From positions 1 through 10,358 of the forward strand of contig CALFWN010000361.1 of assembly GCA_937928335.1 (NCBI GenBank): DNA of 10,358 nt. The letters run 5' to 3'. The notes under the pieces were generated by a model. It was not told the origin of the DNA and did no database searches. It saw nothing but the letters and a program-made list of their open reading frames with translations. Shown here one piece after another: positions 1 through 6,581 of this stretch. This DNA is from an uncultured Litoreibacter sp. (GTDB taxonomy: Bacteria; Pseudomonadota; Alphaproteobacteria; Rhodobacterales; Rhodobacteraceae). The translations under genes and the position numbers were made by a program. How positions within the stretch are numbered: the stretch's first letter is position 1; each line of letters starts with the position of its first letter.

Positions 1-268
1 CAGCCTCGATCTGGCGGCGGAGGTTGTCGGCAACGCCGAGCGTGGTGCCGCTGGCCGATTCGACCTTCCATGCCAATGTCTCGCGGGGGCCTTCGGCGAC
101 CAGGGTTTGCGTCACCCCATCAAGAAACGGGCCAACAGGCAGCTTGTAGCTGGCAAAGTCTTCCGTTTCGGAATGGGTCAGCGTGGCCGGGCCGGAAAAG
201 CTCAACTCAAGGGCGTGGCACGGCCCGCCAGCGCAGATGAGCGCCGCATATAGCAAAACGTGCTTCAC
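1..268 (-). CDS. Exported protein, N-terminal part (probable OmpA-family periplasmic protein), cut by the window edge
   Basis: Only the first 89 codons lie in the window. The start is GTG at 268, inside a GTGA overlap with the stop of the upstream AhpD-like gene. The N terminus (MKHVLLYAALICAGG...CHA) is a typical Sec signal peptide, positive then hydrophobic, with a likely cut after Ala19 or so. The mature part starts LELSFSGPATLTHSETEDFASYKLPVG in character and continues with a segment containing TLAWKVES and LRRQIEAA. This arrangement of a short beta-rich opening, a Trp, then an L..LR.Q helix resembles the N-terminal region of OmpA-family proteins I know from Rhodobacterales, which carry a C-terminal peptidoglycan-binding domain. 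That domain would lie outside the window, so the family call is an inference. The gene lies last among those visible in its operon and is probably translated by coupling. Confidence 0.6.
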   Translation of the reverse strand, partial: MKHVLLYAALICAGGPCHALELSFSGPATLTHSETEDFASYKLPVGPFLDGVTQTLVAEGPRETLAWKVESASGTTLGVADNLRRQIEA

Positions 269-828
269 CGATGGGCTGCGTGATATTCATCATTGGGACG
301 CATATCCACGGCAGAGGCCATGCGGTTGGTCATGTTGTAAAAACCCGCTGTCGCCGCAATGTCCCAGATGTCGCGATCGGTGAAACCCACCTTGCGCAGT
401 TCGTCGCGATGCAGCTCTTCGATGGTGGCGCTGGCCTCCGTCATGCGGACCGCAAAATCGAGCATCGCACGTTGCCGCGCGGACAGTTCTGCGACCCGGT
501 AATTCATCACCAGCGCCTCACCCAGCATCGGGTCACCGGAAAGCTCCCGCACCGCCGCGCCGTGGGCCACAAGACAGTAAAAGCATCGGTTCATGGAGGA
601 GACGACAACCGCAATCATCTCCCGTTCCAGCTTTGTTAGACCCGATTCAGCGAGCATCACATCGTTATAAAGCGCGGAGAAGGCGTTCAGCTTGTCCTCG
701 TCGAAAGCATAGGCCTGCAACACATTGGGGACCAGACCGAGCTTGTCCTGACAAATCGCAAAATATTTCTCCATCCGCTCGGGCAGCGGGTCGAGCATGG
801 GCAGGTCGAGTGCGGTTACATTGCTCAC
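265..828 (-). CDS. AhpD-like / carboxymuconolactone decarboxylase-fold protein (uncharacterized peroxidase-related enzyme)
   Basis: This is a 187-residue protein from a GTG start at 828. That start overlaps the stop of the upstream GNAT gene as GTGA, and the protein then reads SNVTALDLPMLDPLPERMEKYF, the usual opening of this family. The frame stays open upstream to 975, but that extension lies wholly inside the GNAT gene. The AhpD active site is complete: Glu70, Cys82, Cys85 (in CFYC) and His89. The spacings of 12, 3 and 4 residues match Glu118, Cys130, Cys133 and His137 of mycobacterial AhpD. In that family the CxxC thiols reduce peroxides or act as a disulfide redox relay; the reductant and substrate here are unknown. 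There is no signal peptide, so it should be cytoplasmic. Its position between a GNAT and an exported protein gives no obvious pathway. Confidence 0.88.
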   Translation of the reverse strand: MSNVTALDLPMLDPLPERMEKYFAICQDKLGLVPNVLQAYAFDEDKLNAFSALYNDVMLAESGLTKLEREMIAVVVSSMNRCFYCLVAHGAAVRELSGDPMLGEALVMNYRVAELSARQRAMLDFAVRMTEASATIEELHRDELRKVGFTDRDIWDIAATAGFYNMTNRMASAVDMRPNDEYHAAHR

Positions 829-1571
829 GGGATGTGGCCCTCTGATTGGTGTCTGATGCGGTAATGATAGCCCTGCTGCGCCGTCATGCCCAGCCGGGTA
901 TAAAGCGCATTTGCCCCGATATTGGCCTTGGTGACCAGAAGGACGATGTGGCGGGCCCCGCGCGCCGCCCCCCATTGGGCGGCAGCGATCATCAGCGAGC
1001 GGGCAAGGCCAGAGCGACGTTGGTTTGCGAGGATTTCAAGCGCATGAACCATGACGCAGCCCTCATGCAACCCGGCATAGGCCACCCCACCCGCGCGGTC
1101 ATTGACCCGACCAAGGATCGTGGTTTTGTCGCAGGCCGCGCGCTCCATCACCGCAACCCGGTCCGCGCCAATGCCTCCAGCCGCCCAAATATCGCGGGCC
1201 AGTTGCAGCGGCGGCCAGATGGGAAAAGCGGTGACCGGGGGGATGTCACGCTCTGCTAGGGCGTGGATAGGGCATTGATAGAGCCAGGTTTCATCGACGG
1301 GCTGATAGCCTATTTCTACCAGAATAGTGTCTGTTTCATCGCCTGGCAGCACCGAAAAAAGAGGCGGCTGGCCCAGCGCGACCATCCGCGCGGCGGCGTG
1401 CTTTATATCGTCTTTCGTCACCTGCTGATCCGTGCTGGCTGCCGTCACCCGTTTGCCGCCACCGGGGCTTTGCCGCAAAATCCAGGGTGGATCGGACAGG
1501 CAGGTCTGCGCGGGCCATGTGGCCTCTGCCACCTGAAGAAGCTGTGCACGCTCCAGCGCAGCGGCGGTCAT
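825..1571 (-). CDS. GNAT family N-acetyltransferase
   Basis: This is a 248-residue cytoplasmic protein starting with ATG at 1571, within an ATGA overlap with the cinA-like stop codon. The C-terminal half carries the acetyl-CoA binding signature of GNAT enzymes: motif A as QRRSGLA (residues 184-190) before a long helix, then a strand (HIVLLVTKAN, about 208-217) and the motif B type ending ALYTRLGM (222-229) with Tyr224 as candidate general acid. Residues 1-100 (including GQPPLFSVLPGD and LVEIGYQPVDETWLYQCP) form the less conserved first half of a two-part GNAT, with the typical remark-like pattern of a low-identity acyltransferase fold. The substrate cannot be read from sequence; small molecules or protein N termini are both possible. 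Coupling to the flanking genes suggests co-production in fixed ratio. Confidence 0.88.
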   Translation of the reverse strand: MTAAALERAQLLQVAEATWPAQTCLSDPPWILRQSPGGGKRVTAASTDQQVTKDDIKHAAARMVALGQPPLFSVLPGDETDTILVEIGYQPVDETWLYQCPIHALAERDIPPVTAFPIWPPLQLARDIWAAGGIGADRVAVMERAACDKTTILGRVNDRAGGVAYAGLHEGCVMVHALEILANQRRSGLARSLMIAAAQWGAARGARHIVLLVTKANIGANALYTRLGMTAQQGYHYRIRHQSEGHIP

Positions 1572-2290
1572 AGGCGCAGCATCTCTGACAGTTTTGCCAA
1601 GGCCGCCTGCAGCACCGCACGGTCGGTGCCACGCACCACGATGTTGGAGCCATAAATGCCGTCTTTCTGGAACGGGTAGGAGCCGAAGCTCAGTTCCGGC
1701 ATGGCGGTGGCCAGCTCGCCAAGCGGTCCCGCCAGATCTCCCTCCCCCCGGTCGACGCGCAGGGTCTCGGACAGAAGCGGCGCACCACCCGTTAGCGTGG
1801 GCAGCACGCTTTCGACCATAGCGTTGAAGACGGACGGCACTCCGGCCATGACATGGACATTGCCAAGTTTGAACCCCGGCGCAACGGAGACCGGGTTGTC
1901 GATCAACGTAGCCCCTTCGGGAATACGGGCCATGCGAAGGCGGGCTTCGTTCAATTCAGACCCTGTTTTGGCGTAATGCGCCGCCAGAAGCGCACGCGCA
2001 TCCTCGCGCACATCAACCGCGGCATCGAAGGCTGCGCCAATGGCATCTGCGGTGATATCGTCATGCGTGGGACCAATCCCGCCAGAGGTGAACACATAGT
2101 CAAACCCCTCGCTCAGCGCCTTTACAGCGGCGACGATGCGCGGCTGGTCGTCGGACACCACACGCACCTCTTCCAGCGCGATACCGGCCTCGGTCAGCTT
2201 GCCCGCCAAATGGTACATATTGGCGTCGCGGGTGCGGCCCGAAAGGATCTCATCCCCGATGACAAGCATGGCGGCGGTTGGATTGGGCAT
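1568..2290 (-). CDS. CinA-like molybdopterin-binding-fold protein (COG1058; competence/damage-inducible protein A N-terminal domain)
   Basis: This 240-residue protein starts with ATG at 2290 behind a good ribosome binding site (AGGAG at 2301-2297, six bases away). It has the MoaB/Mog-like (MoCF) fold signatures of the CinA N-terminal domain: GDEILSGR (12-19), the glycine-rich TSGGIGPTHDD (68-78), a conserved Asn-Pro segment NPVSVAPGF (132-140) and MAGVPS (148-153). Full CinA proteins are roughly 400 residues and add a C-terminal PncC-type nicotinamide mononucleotide deamidase domain, which is absent here. It is therefore a stand-alone COG1058 protein. Related domains have been described as ADP-ribose pyrophosphatases, so a role in nucleotide or NAD by-product clean-up is more likely than molybdopterin synthesis or competence. 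It is the first gene of the minus-strand operon and is transcribed divergently from map. Confidence 0.9.
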   Translation of the reverse strand: MPNPTAAMLVIGDEILSGRTRDANMYHLAGKLTEAGIALEEVRVVSDDQPRIVAAVKALSEGFDYVFTSGGIGPTHDDITADAIGAAFDAAVDVREDARALLAAHYAKTGSELNEARLRMARIPEGATLIDNPVSVAPGFKLGNVHVMAGVPSVFNAMVESVLPTLTGGAPLLSETLRVDRGEGDLAGPLGELATAMPELSFGSYPFQKDGIYGSNIVVRGTDRAVLQAALAKLSEMLRL

Positions 2291-2392
2291 CGGGCTCTCC
2301 TGCTGACGTGATCCGAGATGTAGCGCGGCGGGGTGGAAGCTGCCAGCGTTCTCTCTTATATGCTCGCTTAGACAAAGACGGGGCCTGATTCA
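2291..2392. promoter_or_regulatory. Divergent intergenic region between the cinA-like operon and map; weak promoter candidates only
   Basis: These 102 bases must hold promoters for both directions. For map, TGGAAG (2334-2339), 17 bases, then TATATG (2357-2362) is a plausible but weak sigma-70-type pair. For the cinA-like operon, CTGGCA (2346-2341), 18 bases, then TACATC (2322-2317) is possible; the same TACATC hexamer appears in the better secA promoter candidate. Neither is close to consensus at both boxes. I see no clear operator repeat. Confidence 0.3.
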
Positions 2393-3202
2393 TTGGACGA
2401 CACACATCGCGGACGTATCACCAAGGAAGGCATTCGCATCCATGAGGAGGCGGATTTCGCAGGTATGCGCGCAGCGGGCGCATTGGCGGCCCGCATTCTT
2501 GACGATGTTGCCGCTTTGGTCGTGCCCGGCACCACCACAGAGGCGCTGGACGCCTTTATCGAGGGTGAGGTGGTCAAGGCCGGCGCCAGATCGGCGACGA
2601 TTGGCTATAAGGGCTACCAACACGCGTCCTGCATTTCGGTGAACCATGTGGTGTGCCACGGCATCCCCGGACCGAAGACCCTGAAAGACGGCGACATTCT
2701 GAATATCGACGTCACCGTGGTTGTGGACGGCTGGTTTGGCGACACCTCGCGGATGTATGTCGCAGGCAAGCAGTCACGCAAAGCCGAGCGGCTGATCCAG
2801 ATCACCCATGACGCGCTGTTCAAGGGTATTGAGGCGGTCAAGCCCGGCAACACCTTTGGCGATATCGGCCACGCCATTCAGGCCTATGTCGAGGCGCATC
2901 GCATGTCCGTGGTGCGTGATTTCTGCGGGCATGGGCTGGGCCGCGTGTTTCACGCACCGCCCAATGTGCTGCATTACGGGCGTGCCTCGTCGGGGGCGGT
3001 TCTGGAAGAAGGTATGTTCTTCACCATCGAGCCGATGGTCAATCTGGGACGGCCTGAAACCAAAGTACTGGCCGATGACTGGACAGCCGTGACGCGCGAC
3101 AAATCCCTGTCGGCGCAATTCGAGCATTCGGTGGGTGTGACCTCGGACGGCGTGGAAATCTTTACCCTGTCACCGGCAAATAAGTTTCACCCGACAATCT
3201 GA
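2393..3202 (+). CDS. map: Methionine aminopeptidase, type I
   Basis: Map is a 269-residue dinuclear-metal enzyme that removes the initiator Met from new proteins in the cytoplasm. All five metal ligands are present with E. coli spacing shifted by nine residues: Asp106, Asp117, His180, Glu213 and Glu244. Substrate-side His89 is in VCHGIP, and other family blocks are NIDVTVV, CGHGLGR, FTIEPM and SLSAQFEH. The only initiation codon between the in-frame stop at 2369 and residue 25 is TTG at 2393. That start gives the opening MDDTHRGRITKEGIRIH, which fits the roseobacter form with about ten residues more than E. coli before the pita-bread fold. No strong ribosome binding site precedes it (only GGGGCC-like sequence around 2380-2385), so translation may be modest. 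radC follows 46 bases downstream on the same strand. Confidence 0.97.
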   Translation: MDDTHRGRITKEGIRIHEEADFAGMRAAGALAARILDDVAALVVPGTTTEALDAFIEGEVVKAGARSATIGYKGYQHASCISVNHVVCHGIPGPKTLKDGDILNIDVTVVVDGWFGDTSRMYVAGKQSRKAERLIQITHDALFKGIEAVKPGNTFGDIGHAIQAYVEAHRMSVVRDFCGHGLGRVFHAPPNVLHYGRASSGAVLEEGMFFTIEPMVNLGRPETKVLADDWTAVTRDKSLSAQFEHSVGVTSDGVEIFTLSPANKFHPTI

Positions 3203-3248
3203 GCAGCGTTTAACCGCGCTTTAAGTCGAATCGCGTGATGTAGCTGTC

Positions 3249-4001
3249 ATGTTAGATCAGTGCCCCTCCTTTGCCGAAGCCACGCTTCCGGGTTTTGAAA
3301 CCAGTGTCTGCGCAGCCCCGCTGCGGGGCGCGGAGACTGTCGAAGGTCACCGGGAGAGGGTTAGAGAACATTTCATGAACTTTGGCGGCGAGGCCTCCGC
3401 GGATGAGGATGTGCTTGAGCTGGTTTTGTACCGCGCCATCCCGCGGCGGGAGGTCAGCAGTCTGGCCCGGCGTCTGATATTCACGTTTGGGGATTTCAAC
3501 CGTGTGATCTCCGCCCCGCCAGCGCGATTGGCGGAGGTGCAGGGCGTGGGCAGCGCCGTGATCCGGGAGCTGAAAATTGTCGAGGCTGCCGCCCATAAGC
3601 TGGCCCGTTGCAAGGTGATGCAGCGCGAGGTGCTGTCAAACTGGGACGCGCTGTTGGACTATTGCCAGACCCGCATGGCCCATCTGGAGATAGAGCAATT
3701 TCGCGTGCTTTATCTGGACCGCAAGAATGTCTTGATTGCGGATGAAGTGCAGGGCGCGGGGACGGTGGATCATGTGCCTGTCTATCCGCGCGAGATCGTC
3801 AAACGTGCGCTGGAGCTGAATGCCAGCGCATTGATCCTGGTCCATAACCACCCGTCCGGGGATGCCACCCCCTCCGCCGAAGACATCGTCATGACCCGCC
3901 ACATACAGACAGCTGGTGAGGCCCTTGGACTGGTGCTGCATGACCATCTGGTTATCGGCAAGGCACAACACGTATCACTGCGGGCCGAGGGCCATATTTA
4001 G
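3249..4001 (+). CDS. radC: RadC family protein (JAB/MPN+ domain)
   Basis: This is a 250-residue RadC/UPF0758 protein. Residues 34-116 form the N-terminal helical and helix-hairpin-helix part (FNRVISAPPARLAEVQGVGSAVI, Gly99-Val-Gly101 hairpin). Residues 130-250 form the JAB1/MPN+ domain with the metalloprotease-type motif His199-Asn-His201-Pro-Ser, then Asp212 after ten residues, with Glu166 (IADEVQ) as the likely matching acid. The family was first linked to DNA repair, but that role was disputed and the biochemical activity remains unsettled. ATG at 3249 is the only usable start before the conserved region. No clear Shine-Dalgarno precedes it, and the first 33 residues are not conserved in character. 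It follows map by 46 bases without an evident terminator, so cotranscription is likely. Nothing nearby suggests the mobile-element radC variants. Confidence 0.95.
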   Translation: MLDQCPSFAEATLPGFETSVCAAPLRGAETVEGHRERVREHFMNFGGEASADEDVLELVLYRAIPRREVSSLARRLIFTFGDFNRVISAPPARLAEVQGVGSAVIRELKIVEAAAHKLARCKVMQREVLSNWDALLDYCQTRMAHLEIEQFRVLYLDRKNVLIADEVQGAGTVDHVPVYPREIVKRALELNASALILVHNHPSGDATPSAEDIVMTRHIQTAGEALGLVLHDHLVIGKAQHVSLRAEGHI

Positions 4002-4045
4002 ACACAGATTTGGGCGCCTGTTGCCGCCCGGATGTAACGAGTAGC

Positions 4046-5587
4046 CTAGTTTACCCAAACCTCGACGCGCCGGTTGATCGCGCGACCCCATGCGGTGTCG
4101 TCACAGGCAATTGGCAAGGCCTCGCCAAACGCATCCGAGGTCAGCTCTACTTGCGAAAAGTCAGCGATGGAGGCGGCGTCGCGCACCAGTTCCTGCACTT
4201 TCTCGGCGCGGCTTCTGGCGAGGCGCATATTGGGCTCCGCCGGGCCTTCGCTGTCACTGAACCCGACAAAGAGCAGGGTTTTTCCATCAAACGCCCCGGT
4301 CTCCAGCGCGCGGGCAAGGCGCATGATGTTTTCGCTCGATTGCACATCCAGCTTGGTGCCAACCTCGAAGCGGAAAGTGGTGGACAGCCGGTTGCGGCTG
4401 CGCAGCCCGGCGACAAGGCGTTTCAGCTCGGACAGCGGCACTTCGGGCCCGGCGCGGCTGATGGCGTGAGCAAGTCGGTCACCCTGAGCGCCGAATTCGG
4501 AGGTGGTGATGGACTGATCAACAAACCCCGACCGCCGGATCACCAGATCTGCAGCGGGGGAGGAGGTAAATTCCAGAAACTGCCGCGCATAAAGCGGCAG
4601 TCTGCGGGCAGGCGTGAACATCATGAGCGGCATCACCAGCGGATAATCCTCGGAGCGAAGGGCCGCGACGCTTGGCGCCTGCTCGAACCCGCATTTGCCG
4701 GAAATCCGCACCGGGTCGGCATTGCCGATCTCGCTGAGGGTGGTGAGGCCAAGGGCAAAGCTGTCATCGGCGACGGCATCCACAAGGTCCTCCAGGTTGG
4801 GGCGGGTCCTAATTTCGGGTGATATTGCCGCGCCGCGTGGGCTCAGAACGCGGGTCTGAAACACCTCGAAGAGGCCGGTTTCAGGGGGTGGGGTCTGGGC
4901 AAGGATATCTGCATCCGCGCCACCAAGGGCAGACCAATTGCTGATCTCACCGGAAAAGATGCCGGAGAGCTGGTCCATCGACAGTGATTTCACCGGCTGG
5001 TCCACCGCCACGATGGCCACAATACCGTCCAACGCGATCACACGCGCACGGCGGCCACGCACCAGATCGCCGGAGCCCGCTTGCCGCGCCATTGCGACCT
5101 CGGCACTGAGGGGTTCGCGGAGCGCGAGCGCGATGTCGGCCTCCTCGGCAATCAGGTCCGCAAAGCCTTCGGCGGTCGTCGTCGCGCGGAGGGTGAACCG
5201 GGCGCGAACACGCTCGGCATCGCGCAGAACGAATGTGGAATGTGTGTCATCTTCGACCTCGCGCAGCACAGACAGGCGGTTGCGCTCTGCGAAGGCCTGG
5301 ATCAGCGCGGGCAGCAATACGTCAGCCATGCGACGGGTGCCGGAAAAGCGCACCTCGGCCACGAAAGACGCCAGATCCGGGCAGCCCGGACCGTCACAAT
5401 CGACGCCCTCGCCATCCAATGTCAGCGGGCCGTAGATCGTCTCCACCCGGTAGAATTCGCCATCATAGCCAAGCAATGTGCCGTCGATGCGGAAGGTGCC
5501 GTCGCGGGAGGTCAGCGCGACGTCCTGCGCCATGACAGGGGCGGCACAGAGCAGCGCCGCGCATACCAGTCTTGCGAATATTCTCAC
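4046..5587 (-). CDS. Fusion of a PstS-like periplasmic binding domain and an OmpA-like peptidoglycan-binding domain
   Basis: This is a 513-residue exported protein starting with GTG at 5587 (MRIFARLVCAALLCAAPVMA, cut likely after Ala20). Residues 21-75 form a short beta-rich segment with a Cys64/Cys69 pair. Residues about 76-358 match the PstS-like binding fold: FSGTRRMADVLLPAL (81-95), the family hallmark LSMDQLSGIFSGEISNWSALG (202-222) and SEDYPLVMPLMMFTPA (312-327). Residues about 400-513 are an OmpA-like domain with GFSDSEG (442-448), N453, RA (460-461) and NRRVEVWVN at the end. Asp445 and Arg460 stand 15 residues apart, as do the diaminopimelate-contacting Asp271/Arg286 of Acinetobacter OmpA, so peptidoglycan binding is likely. 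No pst permease genes are nearby, and the usual SGT phosphate loop is not recognisable (PPPETGLFEVF, 233-243). The gene starts 13 bases after the upstream secreted-protein gene, so it is probably cotranscribed with it. Confidence 0.88.
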   Translation of the reverse strand: MRIFARLVCAALLCAAPVMAQDVALTSRDGTFRIDGTLLGYDGEFYRVETIYGPLTLDGEGVDCDGPGCPDLASFVAEVRFSGTRRMADVLLPALIQAFAERNRLSVLREVEDDTHSTFVLRDAERVRARFTLRATTTAEGFADLIAEEADIALALREPLSAEVAMARQAGSGDLVRGRRARVIALDGIVAIVAVDQPVKSLSMDQLSGIFSGEISNWSALGGADADILAQTPPPETGLFEVFQTRVLSPRGAAISPEIRTRPNLEDLVDAVADDSFALGLTTLSEIGNADPVRISGKCGFEQAPSVAALRSEDYPLVMPLMMFTPARRLPLYARQFLEFTSSPAADLVIRRSGFVDQSITTSEFGAQGDRLAHAISRAGPEVPLSELKRLVAGLRSRNRLSTTFRFEVGTKLDVQSSENIMRLARALETGAFDGKTLLFVGFSDSEGPAEPNMRLARSRAEKVQELVRDAASIADFSQVELTSDAFGEALPIACDDTAWGRAINRRVEVWVN

Positions 5588-5600
5588 GAGCCCGCCTGCG

Positions 5601-6449
5601 TTAGTTCGTGGCGAGTTTCAGGTCTTGCAGGACATTTTTCAACTCAAGATTGCCCCCGACCCGGTCGCAGGACGTGGCGGCAAGTACAAGATCGTAGCTG
5701 ATTGAGGGCATATCGGGTTGCAGGTGGCGGATTTTGGCATGGCGCTCAAGCCCACAATTCTGCGCGGTGATCGGCGCGGCAACACCCAGCCTTATCACCG
5801 CGCGCCGGGCCTCGGGGCTTTGGTGATGCGACAGGATCTGGACGGTGCGGCGATCTTGTTGCCCCAAAGCATAGAAACTGACCGGCATATGATCCGGGGC
5901 ATTGGCGGTCAGGCGCATATCAAGCGCCTCGGTCCAGGCGACGGCAACCCTTGCATATTCAGACAGATCGGGTGCCTCCAATTGTGCAGAGATGCTGTGG
6001 CCGTCAGAAAAAACAGACTCTAAATTGGCGGAAGACGCTATTGCGGGTAGCTCGAACGCAGCCTGCCCGGTGACGCCGGTGACAATATCGAAGGTCAGGC
6101 CTGCATAGTGAAACGTGATATCTTCATAGGGTTTGCAGGGCGCGTTCACGGCGATTGCGAAGATGGCACCGGGCAAGGGCTCCACCTGCAAGGCGGTTTC
6201 ACAGGGCAAGCCGAAAGCGCTGATATCAGCCTGCGCGGCGGTGCTGTCTGCAACAGGGGTGGCGGGCCAGCTTGGAACAGGTCTGGGCGGTTTTTGCTGC
6301 ATCAAGGCCGGGGTGGCCGGTAGATACGGAAGCTCGGTGCTCAGGGTGGGAAGTGGTGCGGGCAACGCCAGCGCGACGGTATCGGCCTGCGCCACCGTCA
6401 TGCCCGCGCAAAGACCCGCACCCAAAAGGGTGCAAAGTGACTTGCTCAT
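5601..6449 (-). CDS. Exported protein of unknown function with two cysteine pairs
   Basis: I do not recognise a characterised family. The 282-residue product starts with ATG at 6449 behind GAGG seven bases upstream. MSKSLCTLLGAGLCAGMTVAQADT is a Sec signal peptide with a likely cut after Ala20 or Ala22. Residues 28-66 form a proline-rich, low-complexity linker. Residues about 78-145 form a beta-rich module with Cys83 and Cys105 and a segment ending GQAAFELPAI that looks like an immunoglobulin or carboxypeptidase-regulatory type sandwich. Residues about 165-282 form a second module with Cys232 and Cys261. The four mature cysteines suggest two periplasmic disulfides. It lies between secA and the PstS-like/OmpA fusion on the same strand, 13 bases before the latter. 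Similar proteins beside secA may be labelled translocase from position alone; nothing in this sequence supports that activity. Confidence 0.8.
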   Translation of the reverse strand: MSKSLCTLLGAGLCAGMTVAQADTVALALPAPLPTLSTELPYLPATPALMQQKPPRPVPSWPATPVADSTAAQADISAFGLPCETALQVEPLPGAIFAIAVNAPCKPYEDITFHYAGLTFDIVTGVTGQAAFELPAIASSANLESVFSDGHSISAQLEAPDLSEYARVAVAWTEALDMRLTANAPDHMPVSFYALGQQDRRTVQILSHHQSPEARRAVIRLGVAAPITAQNCGLERHAKIRHLQPDMPSISYDLVLAATSCDRVGGNLELKNVLQDLKLATN

Positions 6450-6529
6450 ATATCTGCCTCATTCGCCCGGTTTATCCGGTTTCTCGTGAGGCAGAATCTG
6501 CTTTTGAATTATGGCGAAAATGTGGCAAG

Positions 6530-6560
6530 AGCGCTTAACGCGCTGAAAACAGGCCCTGTT
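6530..6560 (-). terminator. Two small inverted repeats downstream of secA, possible weak terminator
   Basis: Reading on the minus strand after the secA stop (6584-6582), there is AACAG-GGC-CTGTT (6560-6548), immediately followed by TTC, and then AGCGC-GTTAA-GCGCT (6544-6530). Each has a perfect five-pair stem, but neither has a long U run, so intrinsic termination would be weak. The 132-base gap (6450-6581) must also hold any promoter for the exported-protein operon. The best -10-like hexamer there is CATAAT (6513-6508), without a good -35 at standard spacing. Confidence 0.25.
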
Positions 6561-6581
6561 CCGCCGAAGCGACCGACCGTG

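Noticed and set aside
829..975. Longer N terminus for the AhpD-like protein (frame open from 975)
   Set aside because: The extra 49 residues lie wholly inside the GNAT gene and look like shadow translation. The GTG at 828 forms a GTGA overlap and yields the family's usual N terminus.
4012..4029. GGGCG...CGCCC hairpin in the 44-base gap between the convergent radC and fusion genes
   Set aside because: It has only five pairs, an eight-base loop and no U run on either strand, so a bidirectional intrinsic terminator is not supported.
4010..4822. A 270-codon plus-strand frame opposite the binding/OmpA fusion
   Set aside because: It is the antisense shadow of a gene with clear domains and a signal peptide. 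The translation is low-complexity and lacks any motif.
5081..5701. A 206-codon plus-strand frame across the fusion gene and the end of its neighbour
   Set aside because: It crosses two well-supported minus-strand genes and their junction and has no ribosome binding site or domain.
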